Positions 30,985-38,602 of a DNA stretch of 64,000 bases are shown here, piece by piece. Made by a program: the position numbers and the translations under genes. The stretch is from Pseudomonas sp. GM79. GTDB taxonomy: Bacteria; Pseudomonadota; Gammaproteobacteria; Pseudomonadales; Pseudomonadaceae. How positions within the stretch are numbered: the stretch's first letter is position 1; every line of letters starts with the position of its first letter. The notes under the pieces are model-generated. The model did not search any database, was not told the origin of the DNA, and saw only the letters and a list, made by a program, of their open reading frames with translations. Where the stretch lies: assembly GCF_000282495.1 (NCBI RefSeq), contig NZ_AKJE01000042.1, forward strand, positions 25,222-89,221, given 5' to 3'.

Positions 30985-32300
30985 TAGGCATCTATTACTT
31001 TGACGGTGATTGGGGAGTAGACAAAACCCACTTGTTCGCGGGGGGTCCAGAAACGCAGGCGTTGCATAGGACGACGCTGGTCAAGTTCTTCTCGTTTTCC
31101 GAGATGTGTGCACGACAATCCGCAATGAACCAGGTATTCACTCGCGCTCAGGGGCAGCCGAACAACATATTCGATTCTGCTTTGCCCTTTGCGAAGCTTG
31201 ATCACGGTGCCCGCGCTAAGGTTGTTATCCCCCCAGATATCGCCACCTTGAGCTTTACTGAGGGATATTCCCAGAGCTACATCTTCGATCTCCTCGGAGG
31301 AAGCGATCACGAAGGAAAAACGCAATTCTTCACCGGACTTGATGATCGGACGTTCGGAAAGATTGCTGCCATCCATTCTGAATACGTCGAGGCTTTTGAT
31401 GATCGCCCGCGCCGAGCCGAATCGCTTCTCACCGGTTTCGTTATTGAGTTCCGATGCCTGGAAATGTTTGAGTTGTTCCAGGGAATAGCTGCCGGTGGAC
31501 TCATGCGGCGCGGAAGACGGGTTGGACTTGGCCTGTGTGGTGACCATGCCTTTTTCATACGTCAATACGGCAGACAAGACATCCTCGGTGTCGGTAATGA
31601 CACGGCCGTTGTCGATGACCAGGCAGCGATTAGCATACTCAAGGATGCTACCGGTGGAGTGGGTCACCATTAAAATGGTTGTGCCTCGATCACGCAGCTT
31701 TTCAATTCGCTTAAAGCACTTGTATTGAAAGCCGATATCGCCGACGGCCAGCGCTTCATCGACGATCAGGATATCCGGTTCGATGCAGGCTTGCACCGCG
31801 AAGGCGAGACGAACATACATGCCGCTCGAGTAGGTCTTTACCGGTTGTTCGATAAAAGAACCGATGTCGGCGAAGTCGATGATTTCATCGTATCGGGTGT
31901 CGATTTCTTCTTTGGTCAGGCCAAGAATACTGCCATTGAGATAGATATTCTCGCGACCGCTGAACTCGGGATTGAATCCTGCACCCAATTCCAGCAACGC
32001 CGCCACTCGTCCATTGACCTGAGTGGTACCGGAGGTGCTGTTAAGTGTCCCGCAGATGATCTGGAGCAGCGTCGATTTGCCGGCACCGTTGCGTCCTATG
32101 ATCCCGATGATTTCGCCTTTGCGAACCTCGAAGGAAACGTCCTGGAGGGCCCAGAATTCACGGTAATAATTTTTCCTTTCCAGGCGCAGCAGACTTTGCG
32201 TCAGGGGAAATATGAATTGCTTGAATCGATCACGCGGTTCTTCATATATATGAAAGCACTTGTGAATACCTTCGACTTTTATCGCGATATCAGAGGACAT
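30984..32300 (-). CDS. wzt: O-antigen ABC exporter ATP-binding protein (Wzt)
   Basis: A 438-residue ATPase. The N-terminal domain (about 1–250) has Walker A GRNGAGKST, the Wzt-type signature YSSGMYVRLAFA and Walker B ILIVDEALAVGD. The extra C-terminal part (about 270–438) is the carbohydrate-binding extension seen in exporters that must recognise a finished chain end. The start is the ATG at 32300, seven or so bases after AAAGGA; a TTG at 32306 is less likely. It overlaps wzm by 11 bases and the large glycosyltransferase gene by one. It acts with Wzm to move lipid-linked O-antigen to the periplasm. Confidence 0.93.
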   Translation of the reverse strand: MSSDIAIKVEGIHKCFHIYEEPRDRFKQFIFPLTQSLLRLERKNYYREFWALQDVSFEVRKGEIIGIIGRNGAGKSTLLQIICGTLNSTSGTTQVNGRVAALLELGAGFNPEFSGRENIYLNGSILGLTKEEIDTRYDEIIDFADIGSFIEQPVKTYSSGMYVRLAFAVQACIEPDILIVDEALAVGDIGFQYKCFKRIEKLRDRGTTILMVTHSTGSILEYANRCLVIDNGRVITDTEDVLSAVLTYEKGMVTTQAKSNPSSAPHESTGSYSLEQLKHFQASELNNETGEKRFGSARAIIKSLDVFRMDGSNLSERPIIKSGEELRFSFVIASSEEIEDVALGISLSKAQGGDIWGDNNLSAGTVIKLRKGQSRIEYVVRLPLSASEYLVHCGLSCTHLGKREELDQRRPMQRLRFWTPREQVGFVYSPITVKVIDA

Positions 32301-33108
32301 CAGCAAATCCTTTACGAGTTTTTTGGAACCAGGCGAAACTGATCAAGGCAAAAACGAGGCTACCCAGAAAATACAGGGAAAACTCCCTTGGGTTCGGAAT
32401 CACGCCTTGAATCATGACGTCCCTGATGAATTCTATGGAGGGGGTCAGTGGGTTGTAATACAGGAATTTTTGATAATCCACGGGCAGCGCTGATACAGGG
32501 TAAAAGACCGGCGACATGAACAGCAGCGCGGTGGTGAAGATCCCGATGATCTGTGAAACATCCCTGAAAAATACACCGAGCGATGACAGCAGCCATCCAG
32601 CCCCCATAGAGATAAGTACAATGGGTATGAGTACTATCGGAGTAAGCAAAATGGTCAGTGGCGGTGGCGATATAAAAATGGTGTAGAACGCTAGCCAGAC
32701 TACCAAACTGATCACAGTATGGAAAAGTGCCGCGCACAGCGAAATGACAGGAAGAATTTCCAGAGGGAAAATCACTTTCTTCACATAGTTGGTATTAGAA
32801 AGAATCAGCCCGGGTGCCCGATTGATATTTTCGGAAAAAAGATTGAACACCAGCAGTCCGGCAAAAAGCACAAGTGCAAACTCGGCTTTGGAGTCACTGC
32901 CGCCACTCCAGCGCGCCTTGAACACTACGCTGAAAACAAAGGTGTATACAGCCAGAGTCAGTATTGGATTGAACAGTGACCAGAGCAGGCCGAAGAGCGA
33001 GCCTTGATACCGGCCAACGACCTCTCGTTTTGTCAGTGCACTGATTAATCTGCGGTTTCTCCAGCTAGACCTGAAAATTTCGAGGGGAGAGGTTGCATAA
33101 CTCTGCAT
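32290..33108 (-). CDS. wzm: O-antigen ABC exporter permease (Wzm)
   Basis: A 272-residue ABC-2-type permease with an N-terminal cytosolic segment (REVVGRYQGSLFGLLWSLFNP, typical of Wzm) and six membrane helices. It forms the channel for undecaprenyl-diphosphate-linked polysaccharide. The start ATG at 33108 overlaps the stop of a short upstream open frame by one base (TAATG), the same joint used between wzt and the gene after it. Confidence 0.93.
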   Translation of the reverse strand: MQSYATSPLEIFRSSWRNRRLISALTKREVVGRYQGSLFGLLWSLFNPILTLAVYTFVFSVVFKARWSGGSDSKAEFALVLFAGLLVFNLFSENINRAPGLILSNTNYVKKVIFPLEILPVISLCAALFHTVISLVVWLAFYTIFISPPPLTILLTPIVLIPIVLISMGAGWLLSSLGVFFRDVSQIIGIFTTALLFMSPVFYPVSALPVDYQKFLYYNPLTPSIEFIRDVMIQGVIPNPREFSLYFLGSLVFALISFAWFQKTRKGFADVL

Positions 33109-33200
33109 TAGGAAAAAAGCTCCGCGAGGTAAGGGGTGGCACGGTTTTTGTTGGATGTAAACGCTTCGTAGGTGGCATCAATCGATTTTTGTACGTTCAT
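33108..33200 (-). pseudogene. possible 3' remnant of a gene once upstream of wzm
   Basis: Open frame of 30 codons from an ATG at 33200, reading MNVQKSIDATYEAFTSNKN and ending ATPYLAELFS, with its TAA overlapping the wzm ATG. The frame stays open upstream to a stop at 33243–33245 and reads protein-like there too. No ribosome binding site precedes the ATG. The one-base joint equals that between wzt and the gene after it, so this looks like the C-terminal end of a former operon gene, cut off by a recombination near 33245. A short leader peptide is the alternative. Family not recognised. Confidence 0.5.
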
Positions 33201-33870
33201 GACACCAAAAAGCGCCGTAAAACTGGACTTTAAAATAGAGGTCTACAATTTTTTTTGCTTTCAGCAGCGTGGGGTAACTCGCGTTGGAAGGTCCCGCAGT
33301 TCCATAAATAGACAGTCTCAACCATCAGGTATTCTAAATATTGCTTGACCGTGACGGGTCGCCCCGAGCGTCTACCACGTGACCTTTGTATGGTCGTTGG
33401 GGTAAACATAATTGCTGGTTAATGTACCATATGCGCCGAAGCCTGTGGTGGTTGGCCTGACGATGAGATGCTCCAAAAAGGGGAGCGCAGGCGAGGGGTA
33501 CGGGATCTACCTGGGAGCGCAAAGTCTGTGCCCGATGCTGCGTCGCGCCGGTTCCGTCTGAAGCGGAACAAGCATTATTTTGGTCACAACGCGGGATGGA
33601 TTTTTGCTGGCCGTTCGGTGTCTGAGAGGCCGCAAGATTTTTTTTTTGCTGTTGTGTTCGTTTACACCCATTCCTTAGGATGGTTTTTTTGTACGTCAAC
33701 GACACGCCCGCTTCGGTCCTTTTTCTCGCGAGTGTGCGCAAGAAGGGCTTTGAGTGGCTTATCATTTGTCGGCGGGTGAGGTAAGGCGTACGGTGGCGGG
33801 ATTATTGGATTTCGCAGACTGAAGATGACTCTCGCTCAAGGGAGTCCCAGGTCCGAACGGTTGAGTATTT
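33201..33870. other. 670-base gene-free stretch between wzm and wbpM operons
   Basis: Separates the divergent wzm-wzt and wbpM units and should carry both promoters. It has several T runs (near 33250, 33638 and 33685), a GTTCCG/CGGAAC hairpin at about 33550–33570 and no gene-like frame with a ribosome binding site. Open frames on both strands around 33340–33780 have no recognised product. It probably marks a junction where O-antigen cassettes were exchanged. Confidence 0.45.
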
Positions 33871-35868
33871 ATGGATAAAATTCGAACTTTTTTGCTTGAA
33901 TTGCCACGTAGGCACAAAAGGCTTCTGCAGGTCATGACCGATACAGTGCTCGTATGGCTTGCGCTCTGGCTTGCGTTCATCGTGAGACTGGGCATCGACG
34001 ACATGTACAATCCTTTGAAAGTCCATCTCTGGTTGTTTGTCTGTGCTCCTGTCATAGCCATTCCGTTGTTCATCCGTTTTGGAATGTATCGCGCAGTTAT
34101 GCGCTATTTTGGCAATGATGCGCTGATTGCTATTATCAAAGCGGTCAGTTTGTCATCGTTACTACTTGCTGTTGTTCTTTACTGGTACAGCAATCATGAG
34201 GCGGTTGTTCCAAGATCAATTATTTTTAACTACTGGTGGTTGAGCCTTGTCATTATCGGTGGTTTGCGTTTGTTTATGCGACAGTATTTTATGGGAGATT
34301 GGTTTACTGCGGCCCAACATGTTCCTTTTGCCAGTCGTAATGACGGACTGACCAAAGTCGCGATTTATGGTGCAGGTGTCGCTGGGAATCAGCTGGTCGC
34401 AGCACTTCGAATGGGCCGGGCCATGCGACCGGTTGCTTTTATTGATGACGATGCAAGTATTGCTGATCGATCGATTTCCGGACTCCAAGTATACAAACCC
34501 AAGCACATTCAACAAATGATCGACGTGACAGGAGCTCAAGAAATACTTCTGGCGCTTCCTTCTTCTACGCGTGCCAGGCGTCGTGAAATCCTGAATGTTC
34601 TCGAGGGATTTCCTCTCCATATTCGTAGCGTTCCGAATTTTACAGACCTGGCGAGCGGTCGCGTTAAAGTCGATGACATTCAAGAAGTCGACATCGCTGA
34701 TTTGCTCGGACGCGACTCTGTTCCGGCTCAACCGGATTTGTTGGCGCATTGCATCAAGGGCAAAACCGTACTGGTGACGGGCGCAGGTGGTTCTATAGGG
34801 TCCGAATTATGTCGGCAAATTTTTTCTTTGGGCGCTACAACACTTTTATTGTTCGATCACAGTGAGTTCAATCTCTACAGCATCTTGTCAGAGTTGGAGC
34901 AACGTATCAGTCGCGAATCTATTTCGGTTCACCTGCTGCCTATTCTCGGGTCTATACGAGACCAAGAGAAGCTGCTTGATGTAATGAAAACCTGGCGGGT
35001 CGAGACTGTTTATCATGCAGCCGCCTATAAACACGTCCCCATGGTTGAGCATAACATCGCCGAAGGCGTTCTTAATAATGTCATTGGTACTCTGAACACC
35101 GCCCAGGCGGCGCTTCAGGCCGGTGTTGCGAATTTTGTATTGATTTCGACAGATAAAGCAGTTCGCCCCACCAACGTCATGGGCAGTACCAAGCGTTTTG
35201 CGGAGTTGACGTTACAGGCCCTGAGTCGCGAAGCCGCTCCTGTTTTCCTTGGGGATACGGCTAACGTGTCTCGCGTGAACAAAACCCGGTTTACTATGGT
35301 TCGTTTTGGAAATGTCCTTGGCTCTTCCGGCTCGGTGATCCCTCTGTTCCATAAGCAGATCAAGTCAGGAGGGCCATTGACGGTTACACATCCCAAGATT
35401 ACCCGCTACTTCATGACCATTCCTGAAGCTGCTCAACTCGTCATCCAGGCTGGCTCAATGGGACGGGGAGGTGATGTGTTTGTTCTTGATATGGGGGAGC
35501 CGGTAAGAATCGTCGAACTGGCGGAAAAGATGATTCACCTGTCCGGGTTGAGCGTGCGCTCCGAGAAAAATCTACAAGGCGATATCGCCATTGAATTTAC
35601 CGGATTGCGCCCGGGCGAGAAGCTTTATGAGGAGTTGCTGATCGGGGATAACGTTGCCGCCACTCAGCACCCGATGATTATGAGCGCGAATGAAGATTTC
35701 CTGCCTTGGGATGTGTTGAAGTCAAGACTTTCGGAGCTGCTCGTAGCCGTTGCCGCTGATGATTATTCTCGTGTTAGAAAATTATTGCGTGAAACAGTAT
35801 GCGGGTATACCCCGGACGGTGAAATCGTCGACTGGATTTACCAGCAGCAGCGGCGTCTTGAGCCTTGA
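33871..35868 (+). CDS. wbpM: WbpM-type UDP-sugar 4,6-dehydratase
   Basis: A 665-residue inner-membrane enzyme: four N-terminal membrane helices (about 15–135), a CoA-binding-like Rossmann domain (VAIYGAGVAGNQL, about 165) and a C-terminal catalytic SDR domain (from about 305; VLVTGAGGSIGSELCRQI, STDKAVRPTNVMGSTKR with the Met-Lys pair of this family). It converts UDP-GlcNAc to UDP-2-acetamido-2,6-dideoxy-4-keto-glucose, the precursor of QuiNAc and FucNAc. In P. aeruginosa wbpM is the conserved last gene of the O-specific antigen locus; here too it lies near the right edge. It follows a weak GGTTGAG site and is ended by a terminator. Confidence 0.95.
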   Translation: MDKIRTFLLELPRRHKRLLQVMTDTVLVWLALWLAFIVRLGIDDMYNPLKVHLWLFVCAPVIAIPLFIRFGMYRAVMRYFGNDALIAIIKAVSLSSLLLAVVLYWYSNHEAVVPRSIIFNYWWLSLVIIGGLRLFMRQYFMGDWFTAAQHVPFASRNDGLTKVAIYGAGVAGNQLVAALRMGRAMRPVAFIDDDASIADRSISGLQVYKPKHIQQMIDVTGAQEILLALPSSTRARRREILNVLEGFPLHIRSVPNFTDLASGRVKVDDIQEVDIADLLGRDSVPAQPDLLAHCIKGKTVLVTGAGGSIGSELCRQIFSLGATTLLLFDHSEFNLYSILSELEQRISRESISVHLLPILGSIRDQEKLLDVMKTWRVETVYHAAAYKHVPMVEHNIAEGVLNNVIGTLNTAQAALQAGVANFVLISTDKAVRPTNVMGSTKRFAELTLQALSREAAPVFLGDTANVSRVNKTRFTMVRFGNVLGSSGSVIPLFHKQIKSGGPLTVTHPKITRYFMTIPEAAQLVIQAGSMGRGGDVFVLDMGEPVRIVELAEKMIHLSGLSVRSEKNLQGDIAIEFTGLRPGEKLYEELLIGDNVAATQHPMIMSANEDFLPWDVLKSRLSELLVAVAADDYSRVRKLLRETVCGYTPDGEIVDWIYQQQRRLEP

Positions 35869-35912
35869 GTCCGAGGGTTTGGGTATTAAATCGACGCTGG
35901 CTCGATAAGCAA

Positions 35913-35948
35913 TAAAAAAATGCCTCATTCAATAGATGGGGCATTTTT
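35913..35948. terminator. bidirectional terminator after wbpM
   Basis: Stem AAATGCCTCAT / ATGGGGCATTT (one mismatch) around a seven-base loop, flanked by A7 on the left and TTTTT on the right. It can terminate wbpM on the plus strand and the convergent epimerase gene on the minus strand. Confidence 0.9.
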
Positions 35949-35995
35949 CATTTCGCACAGACAAAGCGTGGAGATCTATCTCGTCCAATTCGGAT

Positions 35996-36925
35996 TTATT
36001 GTTCCAGTAAACGAGCAAGACCAGAGGAGATTGGGGTGGGTTCAGGGAACACGAATTGCTCTAGCAGTCGTTTATTGTTGGCTCTGGAATGCCTGATGTC
36101 GCCAGGACGTCCGGCCGCGTAGCTGACCTGCGGTGACTTGTTCAATACGCTAGACAGTGATTCCAATACCTGGTTGAGGGTAGTGGCTCGGCTAAGTCCT
36201 ACGTTGATTGCTCCCGCTTCTACACTCTGGGCTTCGGTCGCCTGGACGAGGACATTGACTAGATCGCCTACATAAACGAAGTCTCGGGTTTGTTCACCAT
36301 CACCGAATATTGTTATCGGTAAGTCGTTTTTTGCCCGCTCGCTAAATATGCTGATTACCCCAGAATACGGAGATGAAGGGTCCTGGCGAGGGCCAAAGAT
36401 ATTAAAGAAACGGAATATTACCGGTTCCAGAGCATGTTGCCTGCGGTAAAAGTCAAAGTAGTACTCGCTCGCCAGTTTGTCGGAAGCATAAGGCGTCAGT
36501 GGTGCTTTCGGAGTGTCTTCGTCAATAGCTTCCCCTTCGCCATTGTTTCCATACACCGCGGCACTGGAAGCAAACACGACACGCTTGATCTTCAACCTGC
36601 GCATGCTCTCGCAAACATTAAGCGTGCCAATGAAGTTGCTCTGGTGAGTTTTTGCAGGGTCGTCGACGGACGCTTGTACGGAAGCCACTGCTGCTAAATG
36701 AACTACGGCGCGGCAGCCTTCCATTGCTCTAAATACCGTTTCGGCATCGGCTACATCCCCCTGAATCACTTCCAGACGAGCGTTACCCAGTGGCAGGTTA
36801 GTGTGCTTGCCTGTTGAGAAATCGTCCAGAATGCGAACGCTATGACCTTTTTCAAGTAGGGCGTCCGTAAGGTGGGAGCCGATGAAGCCAGCGCCACCGG
36901 TCACTAAAATAGGGGAGTTAACCAT
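35996..36925 (-). CDS. GalE-like NAD-dependent UDP-sugar epimerase
   Basis: A 309-residue extended [36 protein letters not shown] and the catalytic YASDKLASEYY are as in UDP-glucose/UDP-GlcNAc 4-epimerases. The start is the ATG at 36925 directly before the Rossmann motif; the frame extends 81 codons further upstream, but that part has no family match. It may supply UDP-Gal, UDP-GalNAc or a related donor to the O-antigen. It is convergent with wbpM and is the last gene of the locus. Confidence 0.9.
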   Translation of the reverse strand: MVNSPILVTGGAGFIGSHLTDALLEKGHSVRILDDFSTGKHTNLPLGNARLEVIQGDVADAETVFRAMEGCRAVVHLAAVASVQASVDDPAKTHQSNFIGTLNVCESMRRLKIKRVVFASSAAVYGNNGEGEAIDEDTPKAPLTPYASDKLASEYYFDFYRRQHALEPVIFRFFNIFGPRQDPSSPYSGVISIFSERAKNDLPITIFGDGEQTRDFVYVGDLVNVLVQATEAQSVEAGAINVGLSRATTLNQVLESLSSVLNKSPQVSYAAGRPGDIRHSRANNKRLLEQFVFPEPTPISSGLARLLEQ

Positions 36926-37233
36926 GATGTAAATTATCCAATAGTCAAAAGGAAGTCCGCGTGTCATACCGTGGCTCCCAGAATTGCAATTTTTTGGTCG
37001 GGGAGTAGTTGTATCCCCTTTTAGAACGGGTCGAAAAGGGAGGCCAAACGAGGAGCAAGTTTCCACTTTGCGATCGAGATACCTTCGCGAGGCGAAGCAC
37101 TGTAATTCCTCGGCTTTGCTTCGTCCACACATCTTGTAATCGACACATTTTTGACAGCTCCACCACATCGCCTAAGTTTGGAAGGCAGCTTCGGAAAAGC
37201 TGCTTTCTCAATCGATGTCATGGAGCTTCATTT
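36926..37233. other. intergenic region between epimerase and comEA-like gene
   Basis: 308 bases between divergent genes. It should hold the promoters of both. The in-frame upstream extension of the epimerase on the minus strand and of the comEA-like gene on the plus strand both cross it, but neither resembles a protein of their families. No clear sigma-70 boxes were found. A GGAG at 37222 serves the comEA-like gene. Confidence 0.45.
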
Positions 37234-37569
37234 ATGCGTACTGGCTATTTCTACTCTCTGGTTTTTGCCCTGCTCACCAGCGCCTCTATTGCGGCCATCG
37301 CTGCGCCGACGACTGCGCCAGAGGCTGCCAAGGCACCCTTGATGCTGGATGGTGCTGCCAAGGCTCAAACCACCAAGGTCGATCTCAATGGCGCCGATGC
37401 GCCGACTCTGCAGCGCGAGTTGTCCGGGATTGGTGAGGCGAAGGCCAAGGCGATTGTTGCTTATCGTGAGAGTAATGGGCCGTTTTCGTCCGTCGACGAA
37501 TTGCTGGAAGTGAAGGGGATTGGCAAGGCTATTCTGGACAAGAATCGCGAGAAGCTGGAAGTGAACTAA
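37234..37569 (+). CDS. ComEA-like helix-hairpin-helix protein
   Basis: A 111-residue exported protein with a Sec signal peptide (MRTGYFYSLVFALLTSASIA, cut near AIAA) and a C-terminal double helix-hairpin-helix (VDLNGADAPTLQRELSGIG, then ELLEVKGIGKAILDKN) that binds DNA non-specifically. ComEA proteins help take up DNA through the periplasm; many Pseudomonas carry this short form next to the O-antigen locus. The start ATG at 37234 follows GGAG; an upstream ATG at 37009 gives a 75-residue extension that destroys the signal peptide. Confidence 0.9.
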   Translation: MRTGYFYSLVFALLTSASIAAIAAPTTAPEAAKAPLMLDGAAKAQTTKVDLNGADAPTLQRELSGIGEAKAKAIVAYRESNGPFSSVDELLEVKGIGKAILDKNREKLEVN

Positions 37570-37590
37570 GCTTGTAGATCCACGCCAAGA

Positions 37591-37614
37591 GGCCGGTCAT
37601 TGACCGGCCTTTTT
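37591..37614 (+). terminator. rho-independent terminator after comEA-like gene
   Basis: GGCCGGTCA–T–TGACCGGCC-type perfect inverted repeat followed by TTTTT, about 20 bases after the stop. Confidence 0.93.
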
Positions 37615-37663
37615 GCATATTGCCGCAGAGGGCGATCTGGTGCCTTTCATCGGGACGGGAAAA

Positions 37664-37703
37664 ATTACGCCTATCATATGGCGCTTAAATTATGCCTATA
37701 ATA
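37664..37703 (+). promoter_or_regulatory. direct repeat with embedded -10 box upstream of SDR gene
   Basis: Two near-identical 15-base elements, ATTACGCCTATCATA at 37664 and ATTATGCCTATAATA at 37689, are 25 bases apart (about 2.4 helix turns). The second contains a perfect TATAAT (37697–37702). A regulator bound to the repeats would cover the promoter of the gene at 37776. The repeat is seen; the operator role is inferred. Confidence 0.5.
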
Positions 37704-37775
37704 AATTCGTCATTTGTTGATGCGCCCTGATTTTCAGGCGCTCACCTTCCTCAAGCATCCTCCAGGAGCACAGTC

Positions 37776-38570
37776 ATGAATTCTGTCCAGACCCAAGGTA
37801 CGGCCCTCGTCACCGGCGCATCTTCCGGCATCGGTGCGGTTTACGCGGAGCGGTTGGCGGCGCGTGGTTTTGATTTGTTGCTGGTGGCCCGTGATCAGGA
37901 ACGGCTGGAGGCTGCGGCGAGCAAGTTGCGTGCAGCGCATGGGGTTCAGGTGGAGGTGCTGAAGGCGGATCTGACGCAAAAGGATGATGTGTTGAAGCTT
38001 GAGCAGCGCCTGCGTAGCGATTCGAGTATCAGCCTGTTGCTGAATAACGCCGGTGTCGCGGCAGATGGTTTGCTCGCCAACGCTGATATGGATCAGCTGG
38101 AGCGTTTGATTCAGCTGAACGTCACCACGGTGACGCGGTTGGCCTCGGCAGCGGCGGCGGGTTTTTCCAAGGCCGGTCGCGGGACGATCATCAATATTGC
38201 CTCGGTGGTGGCATTGTTCCCGGAGCGGTTCAATGCGACGTACAGTGCGAGCAAGGCTTATGTGTTGAGCCTGACTCAGTCGTTGAACGCCGAACTGCAG
38301 GGCACCGGGGTTCAGGTTCAAGCGGTGTTGCCGGGCGTCACACGTACCGAGATCCTGGAGCGCTCCGGTATCGATGCGTCCCAGATTCCGGCGGACATGA
38401 TCATGGAAGCAGGGGAGATGGTCGACGCGGCATTGTCGGGTCTGGACCAGGGTGAGTTGATCACCATTCCTTCGTTACCGAATGCCTCCGAGTGGGAGGC
38501 CTTTATGGCGGCGCGTCATGCGATGGCGCCGAATCTGTCTAGAAGCACGGCCGCCACGCGTTACAAGTGA
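37776..38570 (+). CDS. short-chain dehydrogenase/reductase
   Basis: A 264-residue classical SDR with TGASSGIG, NNAG, the IINIAS serine strand and catalytic YSASK. The LPGVTRTEIL segment and the lack of a long C-terminal insert place it with the DltE/YqjQ-like group of broad-specificity reductases. The ATG at 37776 follows CCAGGAGCA. It is 32 bases ahead of the fabF-type gene, so a shared transcript is likely. The substrate is unknown. Confidence 0.88.
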   Translation: MNSVQTQGTALVTGASSGIGAVYAERLAARGFDLLLVARDQERLEAAASKLRAAHGVQVEVLKADLTQKDDVLKLEQRLRSDSSISLLLNNAGVAADGLLANADMDQLERLIQLNVTTVTRLASAAAAGFSKAGRGTIINIASVVALFPERFNATYSASKAYVLSLTQSLNAELQGTGVQVQAVLPGVTRTEILERSGIDASQIPADMIMEAGEMVDAALSGLDQGELITIPSLPNASEWEAFMAARHAMAPNLSRSTAATRYK

Positions 38571-38602
38571 GGCGCCATGAATCGGCTTGAGGTATTTGCG
38601 TT

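Noticed and set aside
33468..33779. Plus-strand 103-codon frame upstream of wbpM
   Set aside because: Crosses T runs and a hairpin, has irregular composition and no ribosome binding site; probably non-coding.
36926..37168. N-terminal extension of the GalE-like epimerase
   Set aside because: The 81 extra codons come before the Rossmann motif that normally begins the family and overlap the divergent promoter region.
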